Assembly: GCA_900552005.1 (NCBI GenBank)
Contig: URXU01000015.1
Location: 1 to 23,810 of the forward strand
Reading direction: 5' to 3'
DNA length: 23,810 bases
Origin: an uncultured Phascolarctobacterium sp.
GTDB taxonomy: Bacteria; Bacillota; Negativicutes; Acidaminococcales; Acidaminococcaceae
Below are positions 8,331-16,492 of the stretch, piece after piece. The translations under genes were made by a program, and so were the position numbers. The notes beneath the pieces were generated by a model. It did no database searches and had not been told where the DNA came from. It saw only the letters and a program-made list of their open reading frames with translations. How positions within the stretch are numbered: position 1 is the stretch's first letter; each line of letters starts with the position of its first letter.

Positions 8331-9263
8331 TTATAAATCCGCAGCACAAACGGCCGCATTAATAACAGCCCGCTGCATGGCAACTGCTGCTGCAATACAT
8401 ACATCATCGACTTTGGCAGGAACCTTTCCCGTGGCTGCGGCAAAAATGCTGTCTCCATCCTGCATGGTGTGCACCGGTCTGATAGACAGCGCATAGCCGT
8501 TATGTCCCACCATGGCTACGCGATTAATTTCTTCTTTATTTAATATACCGTTAGTAACAATAACTCCAATGGTAGTATTGCGGCCAACAGTAACTGTGGA
8601 GGTTGCTCCGGTCAATACGCTTTGCACAGTATTTTTAAATTTACCGTTTTCGCAAGCACCTTTAATAATTCTGCCCTGCTCATCATAAATATCACCCAAG
8701 GCATTAACCGCTACTAAGGCTCCAACCTGCAGGCCTCCGGCCAATTCAACGCAGGCACTGCCAAGTCCGCTGCGCTGCTGATATTCAATACCAAAAAATT
8801 TACCGACCGTCGCTCCCGTACCGGCGCCGATGCTGCCCTGTCGTTTTTCCGCATTAGAAGCCGCCATTGCCGCCGCATAGCCGTCCGCTTCCGTAGGACG
8901 CACTTTGGCGCTGCCATACATTAAATCAAACAAAACTGCGCCGCAGACGATGGGCACTTTTGCTACGCCCACATCAAAGCCGCAGCCCTTTTCTTCCAAG
9001 GCGCGCATTACACCCTGCGCGGCAGCCAGTCCGTACGCACTGCCGCCGGACAGGCAAATACCATGAATTTTCTGTACCGTATGTCCCGGTTTGGTCAGAT
9101 CTGTTTCCCGTGTACCCGGCGCACCGCCGCGCACATCACTGCCGGCAACTGCTCCATTCGGAAATAAAATGGCTGTGCAGCCGGTTTTATGGATTTCATC
9201 AGTATAATGTCCCACGAGCACATCGTCAATATCAGTTAAATAGCCTGCATATTTTGGTTCCAT
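8331..9263 (-). CDS. P1 family peptidase (DmpA/BapA-like aminopeptidase)
   Basis: Member of the P1/S58 N-terminal-nucleophile family (DmpA L-aminopeptidase/D-esterase, BapA beta-peptidyl aminopeptidase), whose precursor cleaves itself into two chains. Numbered from the upstream ATG at 9266 (311 residues), it has GGGAPGTRETDL-like family sequence near 48-58, CLSGGSAYGLAAA (71-83), GSIGAGTGATVGK (144-156) and NTTIGVIVTN (230-239). In relatives the latter holds the Ser/Thr nucleophile at the self-cleavage point, so T231 or T232 is the candidate here. Two ATGs are adjacent: AGGAGG is 3 nt from the first and 6 nt from the second, so I use the second. It follows the aguB terminator by about 50 nt without a clear promoter and may be expressed by read-through of the polyamine operon. 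Substrate unknown. Confidence 0.88.
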   Translation of the reverse strand: MEPKYAGYLTDIDDVLVGHYTDEIHKTGCTAILFPNGAVAGSDVRGGAPGTRETDLTKPGHTVQKIHGICLSGGSAYGLAAAQGVMRALEEKGCGFDVGVAKVPIVCGAVLFDLMYGSAKVRPTEADGYAAAMAASNAEKRQGSIGAGTGATVGKFFGIEYQQRSGLGSACVELAGGLQVGALVAVNALGDIYDEQGRIIKGACENGKFKNTVQSVLTGATSTVTVGRNTTIGVIVTNGILNKEEINRVAMVGHNGYALSIRPVHTMQDGDSIFAAATGKVPAKVDDVCIAAAVAMQRAVINAAVCAADL

Positions 9264-9314
9264 CATTAACCTCCTTTGGCACTACGCTGCCATAATCACA
9301 GTGCATCTAATTGT

Positions 9315-9346
9315 AAAAAACTGCACCCTGACAGGCAGAGTGCAGT
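9315..9346 (-). terminator. Intrinsic terminator after aguB
   Basis: Stem of 11 pairs with one G-U (arms 9346-9336 and 9330-9320), 5-nt loop, then a T run (9320-9315) on the minus strand. It lies six nt after the aguB stop and about 50 nt before the P1 peptidase start. It should end most transcripts of the polyamine operon. Confidence 0.85.
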
Positions 9347-9351
9347 AAACT

Positions 9352-10227
9352 TTATTTACAAATTTGCTGATAGCATTCCGGACGTCTGTCGCGGAATAAG
9401 CCCCAGGACAGACGGTCCTGAGCCAAAACATCCAAATCAAAGGAATGCAGCAGAATTTCTTCCTGATCACGGGAAGCCGCCGCCACCAATTCACCGGTAC
9501 CATCAGCAATAAACGAAGAACCATAAAAATTCAACGAAGATGATTGATTATTATTTGCTTCACACGGCTTAACTTCTTCCAGTCCAATCCTGTTGGCAGC
9601 AATAACAGGCATCAGATTGGCTGCCGCATGTCCCTGCATAACTCTGCGCCAATGCGGCATGCTGTCGCATTCCAAAATAGGCTCCGAGCCAATGGCCGTA
9701 GGATACAGCAGCATTTCCGCACCCTGCAGCGCCAAGCAGCGAGCAGTTTCAGGAAACCACTGATCCCAGCAGATACCGATGCCGATAACACCATAACGAG
9801 TATTGAAAACTCTGAAACCGGAATCTCCGGGAGAAAAATAAAATTTTTCCTGATAGAAATGATCATCCGGAATATGCGTTTTACGATATACGCCTAAAAT
9901 TTCGCCATCCGCATCAATGCAGGCAATCGAATTATACAATCTGTTAAGATCACGCTCATAAAAGCTTATGGGCAATACCACACCCAATTCCCGCGCCAGT
10001 CTCTGACCCATCTGTACAGCAGGATCATCGTGAAGCGGCATGGCATATTGATAAAAATCATAACGCCGCTGCTGGCAGAAATACTCACGGGCAAACAGCT
10101 CCGGCAGCAGAATCACCTGTGCGCCGCCAGCAGCAGCCTTCCGCACCAGGCATTCAGCATTCTGCAGGCTTTTTTCTATTTCCGTATAGCAGCGCATTTG
10201 TATTGCTGCTACTGTAACTTTTCTCAT
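9352..10227 (-). CDS. aguB: N-carbamoylputrescine amidase
   Basis: Nitrilase-superfamily amidase that hydrolyses N-carbamoylputrescine to putrescine, CO2 and ammonia, the third step from arginine to putrescine. The 291 residues show the Glu-Lys-Cys triad: E43 in LLPELF, K116 in YRKTHIPD and C153 in GICWDQWFPE. The segment KTHIPDDHFYQEKFYFSPGD (116-135) is typical of AguB-type enzymes. The start has AAAGGAG seven nt upstream, and the start codon overlaps the aguA stop by 4 nt, so translation is coupled. The neighbouring agmatine deiminase makes its substrate, which supports the specific assignment over other nitrilases. Last gene before the 9315-9346 terminator. Confidence 0.95.
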   Translation of the reverse strand: MRKVTVAAIQMRCYTEIEKSLQNAECLVRKAAAGGAQVILLPELFAREYFCQQRRYDFYQYAMPLHDDPAVQMGQRLARELGVVLPISFYERDLNRLYNSIACIDADGEILGVYRKTHIPDDHFYQEKFYFSPGDSGFRVFNTRYGVIGIGICWDQWFPETARCLALQGAEMLLYPTAIGSEPILECDSMPHWRRVMQGHAAANLMPVIAANRIGLEEVKPCEANNNQSSSLNFYGSSFIADGTGELVAAASRDQEEILLHSFDLDVLAQDRLSWGLFRDRRPECYQQICK

Positions 10228-11345
10228 GCTTTTACTCCTTTGGGAATCTGTTGGGTAATGCAGTGAATATTGCCGCCGCCGGTCAAAATGGCTCTGGCCG
10301 GTATGGCAATTACCTGACGCTCAAAAAACAGCTTCTGCAAAATTTTCTGCGCCCGTTCATCGCTTGCAGCATTCTCACCGCCGAACGCCGGCATGATAAC
10401 CGCTTTATTGGCAATGTAAAAATTTACATAAGAAGCAGCCAATCTTTCGCCGGCTTCCCGCATATCCTCCCCATCTTCAAAATCGTAGCCGCCTACTTCT
10501 TCCTCTGTAATGCAGACAGGCACATCCGGTATAGGAAGTTTGTGTACAATAATTTTTCTGCCGCAGGCATCAGTTTCTTCCGCCAATTTCTGCAGGCAGG
10601 CCTTGCTTAAAGCGTACTGGGGATCGCTCTCATTATCAGTCCAGGCCAATACAACTTCGCCCGGCCGCACAAAAGCGCAGACATTATCCACATGCTCATT
10701 AGTCTCATCGTTATAAATTCCACGCGGCAGCCAGATAACTTTTTGGGCGCCTAAATAAGCCTTAAGACGCTGTTCAATCTCCTGCTTGTCAAGGCTCGGA
10801 TTGCGTCCCGCACTGAGCAGGCAGGCCTCCGTTACCATAACGGTGCCTTCCCCATCGCTGTGAATAGCGCCGCCTTCCAATACAAAAGGAGCCGCATTAT
10901 AAATTTTATAACCATATTTACCGGCAAAGAATGCTGCAAAGGCGTTATCCTGCTCCCAGGAAGGATATAATCCGTCAACAGTTCCACCCCAGGCATTAAA
11001 CTCCCAGTTTACGCAGCGTACTACGCCGTCTTTATTAATAACAAAAGTAGGTCCGATGTCTCTGGCCCAGGAATCATCAGTTGCCGCTGTCAGCAGCTCT
11101 ACATTTTCTGTTCCATCCAGCATAGCTGCAGCAGATGCCATGCCGCTCGATGTTACAGCGACATAGACCTTTTCACTTGCAGCAATAGCTTTAATAACTG
11201 CTGCAAAAGCTTCGCGCGCTTTCTGAGCGCCAAAACTCCAGGAACCAGGACGCTCCGGCCACACAATAATGCAGCCATCATGAGCGGCAAATTCGGCAGG
11301 CATCAAGAAACCATCCTGCGCCGGTGTATTTTTTAAAAACTCCAT
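10224..11345 (-). CDS. aguA: Agmatine deiminase
   Basis: Converts agmatine to N-carbamoylputrescine and ammonia; guanidino-group-modifying (pentein-fold) enzyme. The 373 residues match the family. Visible signatures are IIVWPERPGSW near the N-terminus, the substrate-binding DSWARDIGP (about 91-99), NWEFNAWGG, EGGAIHSDGEGT, NEHVDN with the catalytic His region, and GGGNIHCITQQ with the nucleophilic Cys (C362) near the C-terminus. The start codon abuts the nspC stop (TAAATG), with AAGGAAAGG nine nt upstream. It lies between nspC and aguB in the polyamine operon. All catalytic elements I can place are intact. Confidence 0.97.
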   Translation of the reverse strand: MEFLKNTPAQDGFLMPAEFAAHDGCIIVWPERPGSWSFGAQKAREAFAAVIKAIAASEKVYVAVTSSGMASAAAMLDGTENVELLTAATDDSWARDIGPTFVINKDGVVRCVNWEFNAWGGTVDGLYPSWEQDNAFAAFFAGKYGYKIYNAAPFVLEGGAIHSDGEGTVMVTEACLLSAGRNPSLDKQEIEQRLKAYLGAQKVIWLPRGIYNDETNEHVDNVCAFVRPGEVVLAWTDNESDPQYALSKACLQKLAEETDACGRKIIVHKLPIPDVPVCITEEEVGGYDFEDGEDMREAGERLAASYVNFYIANKAVIMPAFGGENAASDERAQKILQKLFFERQVIAIPARAILTGGGNIHCITQQIPKGVKA

Positions 11346-12464
11346 TTATGAAAGCCTTTCCTTAAAGTCCTGATAACCAAAACGCTTAATCAGTCTGGCA
11401 GTGCCGTCCTCCTCCAAAAGTACTATATCCGGCAGCGGCATGCCATTGAAAGTATTATTTTTAACCATGGAATAAATGGCCATATCTTCAAAAATCAGCT
11501 TATCACCAATTTTTACCGGCTCTGCAAAGCTGTAATCACCAATTACGTCTCCGGCCAGACAGGTTAAGGATGACAGGCGATATGTATAAGCCTTTTCGCC
11601 AGCCGGATAGGCATTGCGCAGCGGCGGCCGGTACGGCATTTCTATAACATCGGGCATGTGGCAGGCAGCGGAAGCATCCAGAATCAGAATATCCAAATCA
11701 TTATGCACAATATCCATTACTTCCGTTACCAGATAACCAGCATTCAGAGCGAAGGCTTCACCAGGCTCTAAATAAACTGCCACATTATATTTTTCTTTAA
11801 TATATCTGATTAATTTAATTAATGCATCCACATCATAATCGGCTCTGGTAATATGATGTCCACCGCCCAGATTCAGCCATTTCATCTGATACAGATATTT
11901 GCCGAACTTTTCTTCAAAAGCTTTAAAGGTTGTCAGCAAATCATCCACATTCTGCTCGCATAATGTATGAAAATGCAAGCCTTCTATTCCGTCCAGCAAA
12001 TCTTCCCGAAAATTAGCCAACGTAACGCCCAGACGCGAGCCTGGCGCGCAGGGGTCATAAATGGCATGATCTCCCTGCGTTGAACATTCCGGATTAACTC
12101 TGATGCCTACACTGACCTGCCGGCATAAAGCTTTATGTTTTTCATACTGCGCAAAGGAATTAAAGATAATATGGTCACAGATTTTTACCAGTTCCCGCAT
12201 GTCTTCCGTTTTGTAAGCCGGTGCGAAAACATGATTCTCCTTGCCCATTTCCTCATACCCAAGGCGAGCTTCATATAGTCCGCTGGCTGTAGTACCTGAA
12301 ACATAACTGCCAATCAGCGGATAAACCGCAAACATGGAAAAAGCCTTCTGCGCCAGCAGTATATGGCAGCCCGCAGCTTCTTCCACATGATGCAATATTT
12401 CCAGATTACGGCGCAGTTGCTTTTTATCTACCACATAACATGGCGTACGCAGATTTTCCAGCAT
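11346..12464 (-). CDS. nspC: Carboxynorspermidine/carboxyspermidine decarboxylase
   Basis: Fold-type III (alanine-racemase-like) PLP enzyme that decarboxylates carboxynorspermidine or carboxyspermidine to the triamine. The 372 residues start with LRTPCYVVD, as in the family. The PLP lysine is K40 in LLAQKAFSMF; GIRVNPECS, NLGGGHHI (PLP phosphate-binding glycines) and the C-terminal ACHMPDVIEMPYRPPL are characteristic. Because the pathway here is fed by putrescine made from agmatine, carboxyspermidine and therefore spermidine is the likelier substrate and product pair (inference). The start lies one base beyond the stop of the upstream synthase, with only a weak Shine-Dalgarno sequence, which suggests translational coupling. 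Confidence 0.95.
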   Translation of the reverse strand: MLENLRTPCYVVDKKQLRRNLEILHHVEEAAGCHILLAQKAFSMFAVYPLIGSYVSGTTASGLYEARLGYEEMGKENHVFAPAYKTEDMRELVKICDHIIFNSFAQYEKHKALCRQVSVGIRVNPECSTQGDHAIYDPCAPGSRLGVTLANFREDLLDGIEGLHFHTLCEQNVDDLLTTFKAFEEKFGKYLYQMKWLNLGGGHHITRADYDVDALIKLIRYIKEKYNVAVYLEPGEAFALNAGYLVTEVMDIVHNDLDILILDASAACHMPDVIEMPYRPPLRNAYPAGEKAYTYRLSSLTCLAGDVIGDYSFAEPVKIGDKLIFEDMAIYSMVKNNTFNGMPLPDIVLLEEDGTARLIKRFGYQDFKERLS

Positions 12465-12465
12465 C

Positions 12466-13725
12466 TTACTCTACCACTGCCGGATTTTCTACTACCACCC
12501 AGGGCAGACCGTATTCATTCAGCATTTCCATGTACGGATCGGGATCAAATTCTTCTACATTAAATACGCCCGGTTTATGCCATGCTTTAGTCATAACCAA
12601 AGCGGTGCCAATCATGGCCGGTACGCCGGTAGTATAGGAAATGGCCTGTGAACCAACTTCCTTATAGCATTCCTGATGGTCGCAGACATTGTAGATATAG
12701 ATGGTTCTTTCCTTGCCGTCCTTGCGTCCGGTAAAGATGCAGCCGATATTAGTTTTACCGACAGTGCGCGGACCCAGAGAAGCAGGATCAGGCAGCAAGG
12801 CTTTCAGGAACTGAATAGGCACAATTTCGCGCCCTTCATACATAATCGGTTTAGTGGAAAGCATGCCTACGTTTTCCAGACATTTCATATGCGTCAGATA
12901 GCTCTGTCCGAAGGTCATAAAGAAACGGATTCTCTTAACGCCGGGGATATTTTTGGCCAGAGATTCGATTTCTTCATGATGCAGTAAATACATATCTTTC
13001 ATGCCAACTTCCGGGAAATCATATTCTCTCTTGATTTCCATGGGCTCTGTTTCTACCCAATGACCATTTTCCCAGTAAGAACCGTTGGCAGATACTTCAC
13101 GCAGATTAATTTCCGGATTGAAGTTAGTCGCAAACGGATAACCATGATCACCGCCGTTGCAGTCCAGAATATCAATGGTATCAATTTCATCAAAATAGTG
13201 TTTTAAGGCATAAGCGGAAAAAACGCTGGTAACACCGGGGTCAAAACCGGTTCCCAAGAGAGCCATAATGCCGGCCTGCGCAAATTTTTCTTTATAGGCC
13301 CATTGCCAAGAATAGTCAAAATAAGCGGTAAAGCCTTCTTCCTTGCAGCGTTTGTCATAAACCGCACGCCATGCGGGATCATCAATATTTTCCGGTTCAT
13401 AGTTCGCCGTATCAATATAATCAACCTTGCACTCCAGGCAAGCATCCATAATGGTTAAATCCTGATAAGGCAGGGCTACATTCAGTACTGCATCGGGCTT
13501 ATAGGCTTTAATCAAAGCCACCAGCTCTTCCTTATTATCCGCATCAACTTTTGCGGTAGTAATAACGGTGCTGGTTTTGCCTTCCAGCTCGGCCTTAACC
13601 GCATCACATTTTTCTTTGGTTCTGCTGGCAATGCACAGCTCTGTAAAAACTTTGCTGTTCTGACAGCATTTATGAATAGCAACTCCTGCAACACCGCCGC
13701 AACCGATAACTAATAATTTACCCAT
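12466..13725 (-). CDS. Carboxynorspermidine/carboxyspermidine synthase (LYS9-like dehydrogenase)
   Basis: Saccharopine-dehydrogenase-like NADPH enzyme that reductively condenses a diamine with aspartate beta-semialdehyde to give carboxy(nor)spermidine. The 419 residues begin with a Rossmann fold (LLVIGCGGVAGVAIHKC, glycine-rich loop 8-14). They continue with VLNVALPYQDLTIMDACLE and DYIDTANYEP, which are typical of this group, and a catalytic domain with GTGFDPGVTSVF. The immediately following nspC homologue makes this reading much more likely than lysine-pathway saccharopine dehydrogenase. AGGAG lies ten nt before the ATG. The gap from speE is 41 nt, with no terminator. Given putrescine as the local diamine, the product is probably carboxyspermidine (inference). 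Confidence 0.92.
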   Translation of the reverse strand: MGKLLVIGCGGVAGVAIHKCCQNSKVFTELCIASRTKEKCDAVKAELEGKTSTVITTAKVDADNKEELVALIKAYKPDAVLNVALPYQDLTIMDACLECKVDYIDTANYEPENIDDPAWRAVYDKRCKEEGFTAYFDYSWQWAYKEKFAQAGIMALLGTGFDPGVTSVFSAYALKHYFDEIDTIDILDCNGGDHGYPFATNFNPEINLREVSANGSYWENGHWVETEPMEIKREYDFPEVGMKDMYLLHHEEIESLAKNIPGVKRIRFFMTFGQSYLTHMKCLENVGMLSTKPIMYEGREIVPIQFLKALLPDPASLGPRTVGKTNIGCIFTGRKDGKERTIYIYNVCDHQECYKEVGSQAISYTTGVPAMIGTALVMTKAWHKPGVFNVEEFDPDPYMEMLNEYGLPWVVVENPAVVE

Positions 13726-13766
13726 TTCAAGTCATCTCCTTTATTATTTATTATATCTTCAGAAGG

Positions 13767-14621
13767 TTATTTTTCTTCTTCTTCCAGCATATCCTCTACA
13801 TACTTGGGCAGCATAAATGCGCCTAAATGCAGATTGGTAGTATAATACCAGGTCTTAATATTGCGTTCCTTCCAGCGTTTGGCATCCAAATCTTTTAATG
13901 GATGATATTTTTTGGACAGAAAGCCAAACAGCCAGTAACCGGAAGAACAGGTCGGAATATGCGCCTGATAAACACGGCTGATAGGAAAACTGTGACTGGC
14001 TTTACGATGCATAGCACGGCAGGATTCCTCATCTTCATCATAAAAAGGGCTGCCATGCTGATAAACCATAATACCGTCATCTTTTAAGGCCCGGTAACAG
14101 TTGCCGTAAAACTCTTTGGTAAACAAGCCGGCCGCATGTCCCAAAGGATCAATGGCATCATTAATAATCAAATCATATTCATCCTGTCTAGCACGCAAAA
14201 ACTTCAAGCCGTTTTCATTGTAAACGGTAACGCGGCTGTCATCCAGACCGCGGGCATTATCGGGAAAAAATTCCCGGCATACATCCACAAAGACCTTATC
14301 AGTTTCTACTACATCAATTTGTTCTATCTCATCATAATATGACAGTTCACGGGCCACGCCGCCGTCGCCGCCGCCGATAACCAGTACTTTTCTGACGTGG
14401 GGATGAACGGCCATAGGTACATGCACTATCATTTCATCATAAGTAAACTCATCTTTTTCCGAAAAAACAATACTGCCGTCACAGCTCAAAAAACGGCCGA
14501 ATTCAGCAGATTCAAAAACATCAATCCGCTGAAAATCCGTGTCTTCGCCAAACAGCTGCTTGTCAACTTTTACATCTATTTTTACTTTATCCGTATGGTA
14601 ATCTGAAAACCAAAGTTCCAT
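13767..14621 (-). CDS. speE: Spermidine synthase homologue (SpeE family aminopropyltransferase)
   Basis: SpeE-family transferase of 284 residues; the classical reaction moves the aminopropyl group of decarboxylated S-adenosylmethionine to putrescine. Seen: N-terminal beta domain (MELWFSDYHTDKVKI), the nucleotide-binding VLVIGGGDGGVARE (79-92), VVETDK (104-109, ribose-binding acid) and INDAIDPLGHAAGLF (153-167). The last stretch corresponds to the usual D-S-x-(D/E)-P-x-G-P loop. The catalytic Asp (D155) is kept, but the usual Ser is Ala and the usual Pro after Gly is His (H162). GAGG six nt before the ATG at 14621 decides the start; an upstream ATG at 14633 has no such site. It sits 21 nt after speA. 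No speD lies in the window, so the amino donor is an open question. Confidence 0.9.
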   Translation of the reverse strand: MELWFSDYHTDKVKIDVKVDKQLFGEDTDFQRIDVFESAEFGRFLSCDGSIVFSEKDEFTYDEMIVHVPMAVHPHVRKVLVIGGGDGGVARELSYYDEIEQIDVVETDKVFVDVCREFFPDNARGLDDSRVTVYNENGLKFLRARQDEYDLIINDAIDPLGHAAGLFTKEFYGNCYRALKDDGIMVYQHGSPFYDEDEESCRAMHRKASHSFPISRVYQAHIPTCSSGYWLFGFLSKKYHPLKDLDAKRWKERNIKTWYYTTNLHLGAFMLPKYVEDMLEEEEK

Positions 14622-14642
14622 GGTCCACCTCATTTCATCTGC

Positions 14643-16091
14643 TCAGGCCAGCACATTTACTCTGTTAACCTCAGGATCTTCCGGACCCTGCATAGAGCAG
14701 CCCTTTTCCTTGGCATAAATGATATATTCAATGATTTCCTGCGTAATGATCTCGCCCGGCGCCAGAATAGGAATCCCCGGCGGATAACACATGACAAACT
14801 CACTGCAGATCATGCCGCTGCTTTTTTCAATAGGCACTGATTTTTTATTGGAATAAAAAGCTTTCTGAGGCGAAACGGCAACCTTCGGCGTAATATACTC
14901 TGTATTCAGCATCTTGGACGGGTCCTGAGAATATAAACGCTTGATATCCGCCAATGCGCCCACCAACCGTTCAATATCCTGAATGGTATCGCCAATGGAA
15001 ACATAGGCCAGAATATTGGCAATATCACCAAATTCAATCTGAATATCATATTCGTCACGCAGCAAATCATATACTTCGATACCGGCCAGGCCAATATCAC
15101 GGGTATAAACAGAAAGCTTGGTTACGTCAAAATCATAAATACTCTTGCCGTTAATCAGCTCACGTCCATACGCATAAAAGCCGCCAATAGAATTGATTTC
15201 CTCTCTGGCATATTCCGCCATGGACTGCACCTTAGCAAAAGACATTTCGCCGCGCATCACCAGATTGCGGCGGGAAATATCAAGGCTCGATAACAGCAGA
15301 TAAGACGCACTGGTAGTCTGCGTCAGATTAATAATCTGACTTACATATTCCCAGTTGACATTTTTACCCGTTAGCAAAAGTGAGCTCTGCGTAAGACTGC
15401 CGCCGGATTTATGCATGGATACGGAAGCCATATCAGCTCCTGCTTCCATGGCGGTCACCGGCATATTGCTGCCAAAGTAAAAATGCGTGCCATGAGCCTC
15501 GTCCACCAGTACCAGCATATTATGTGCATGTGCCAGTTTTACGATACTGCGCAAATCAGAGCAAATACCATAATAGGTCGGGTTATTAACCAAAACACAG
15601 GTGGCATCCGGATTATTTAAAATGGCCTTTTCTACTTCTGAAATTTCCATCCCCAAAGAAATGCCCAGCTTTTTATCTACTTCCGGATTAACATATACCG
15701 GTACGGCGCCGCACAAAACTAAAGCATTGATAACACTCTTATGTACATTGCGCGGCAGAATAATTTTATCACCGGCTTTGCAGGCAGAAAGAACCATGCT
15801 CTGCACGGATGAGGTGGTCCCGCCTACCATAAAAAAGGCATGCTTGGCGCCAAAAGCCTCTGCCGCCAGTTCTTCCGCATCTTTGATGACCGATACCGGA
15901 TGACATAAATTATCCAGTGGTTTCATGGAGTTAACGTCAAGACTGACGCACTTTTCTCCCAGCAGTTCTTTAAGTTCCGGATTGCCGCGGCCGCGCTTAT
16001 GTCCCGGCACATCAAACGGTACTACTCTTTTTTTTCTAAAAGCTTCCAGAGCCTCATAAATCGGCGCTGATTTTTGTGAAGGCTTTCCCAT
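14643..16091 (-). CDS. speA: Arginine decarboxylase, fold-type I (Orn/Lys/Arg decarboxylase family)
   Basis: PLP-dependent decarboxylase, 482 residues, in the short AAT-fold class that includes Bacillus subtilis SpeA. The context with agmatine deiminase and N-carbamoylputrescine amidase argues for arginine to agmatine rather than lysine or ornithine decarboxylation. Seen: FDVPGHKRGRG near the N-terminus, GGTTSSVQSM (PLP-binding region, 90-99), LVDEAHGTHF (195-204, cofactor-contacting Asp and His) and SVSMHKSGGSLTQSS with the Schiff-base lysine K228. The C-terminal domain has CYPPGIPILAPGE, typical of the family. The start follows GGGAG by six nt. First gene of the operon; a terminator hairpin lies about 45 nt upstream within its leader, which suggests attenuation. 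Confidence 0.93.
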   Translation of the reverse strand: MGKPSQKSAPIYEALEAFRKKRVVPFDVPGHKRGRGNPELKELLGEKCVSLDVNSMKPLDNLCHPVSVIKDAEELAAEAFGAKHAFFMVGGTTSSVQSMVLSACKAGDKIILPRNVHKSVINALVLCGAVPVYVNPEVDKKLGISLGMEISEVEKAILNNPDATCVLVNNPTYYGICSDLRSIVKLAHAHNMLVLVDEAHGTHFYFGSNMPVTAMEAGADMASVSMHKSGGSLTQSSLLLTGKNVNWEYVSQIINLTQTTSASYLLLSSLDISRRNLVMRGEMSFAKVQSMAEYAREEINSIGGFYAYGRELINGKSIYDFDVTKLSVYTRDIGLAGIEVYDLLRDEYDIQIEFGDIANILAYVSIGDTIQDIERLVGALADIKRLYSQDPSKMLNTEYITPKVAVSPQKAFYSNKKSVPIEKSSGMICSEFVMCYPPGIPILAPGEIITQEIIEYIIYAKEKGCSMQGPEDPEVNRVNVLA

Positions 16092-16136
16092 ATCGTTCTC
16101 CCAAATCCATATATTTTTGATATTCTAAGCGAAAAA

Positions 16137-16438
16137 TAAAAAACAGGTGATTATTCATCACCTGTCAGTATTTCACAGTAATGGCTGCTGCCGGTAAATG
16201 ACAGCAGTAAACCGCTTTCAGAGTCTATACAGCAAATATTACTTTTACTACTCTTATTGACTTTCACAAGTGATGTCTAATCCTGATTGTTAAATAATCT
16301 ACTTATAAAATCTGAGTTGTAAGCTCAATCAATAATGTGGTATTTAGCCACGCTCGGCAGCTGCCCCGCCTGTCCGTATGGGCTTGACTATCTAAATAGT
16401 GGGCGAATATTTGCATGAAAGCAGTCCGCATTCATGTA
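16137..16438 (-). promoter_or_regulatory. Structured leader of the polyamine operon with terminator (possible riboswitch or sRNA)
   Basis: Roughly 300 nt between the promoter and speA. On the minus strand the 5' half can form a CATGAA/TTCATG hairpin, an ACTAT-TTAG-ATAGT hairpin, a G+C-rich block around 16383-16347 and a GTGG/CCAC hairpin (about 16349-16335). A strong hairpin lies at 16207-16185. It ends in a terminator: 9-bp stem (16165-16157 with 16151-16143) and a T-rich tail. CATCACTTGT (16275-16266) can pair over ten bases, one of them G-U, with the left terminator arm (16165-16156) and so could act as antiterminator. I do not recognise a known riboswitch core. An independent small RNA with its own terminator is the alternative. 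Confidence 0.6.
16143..16165 (-). terminator. Intrinsic terminator inside the speA leader
   Basis: ACAGGTGAT (16165-16157) and ATCACCTGT (16151-16143) form nine perfect pairs around a 5-nt loop, followed on the minus strand by TTTTT-A-TTTTT-like sequence. The speA start codon is about 50 nt further on, so this hairpin stands between promoter and operon. Confidence 0.82.
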
Positions 16439-16444
16439 TAAATA

Positions 16445-16474
16445 ATTATATCATATTTGTAAATATTTTTACAA
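16445..16474 (-). promoter_or_regulatory. Promoter of the polyamine operon with overlapping palindrome
   Basis: TTGTAA (16474-16469) and TATAAT (16450-16445) are 18 nt apart on the minus strand. The -35 box is the left half of a palindrome, TTGTAAA-AATA-TTTACAA (16474-16457), with two perfect 7-bp arms. Its architecture resembles sites for Rex or Crp/Fnr-type dimers, but the regulator cannot be named from sequence. Placement in the spacer suggests repression or control of promoter access. Confidence 0.65.
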
Positions 16475-16492
16475 TAAAAAACTTAGAGTCCG

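Noticed and set aside
16388..16435. 15-codon leader peptide frame with two Arg codons near its end (…IRPLFR), upstream of arginine decarboxylase
   Set aside because: Attractive as an arginine attenuator, but the ATG lies only a few bases after the expected transcription start with no Shine-Dalgarno sequence, and two Arg codons are not a strong signal.
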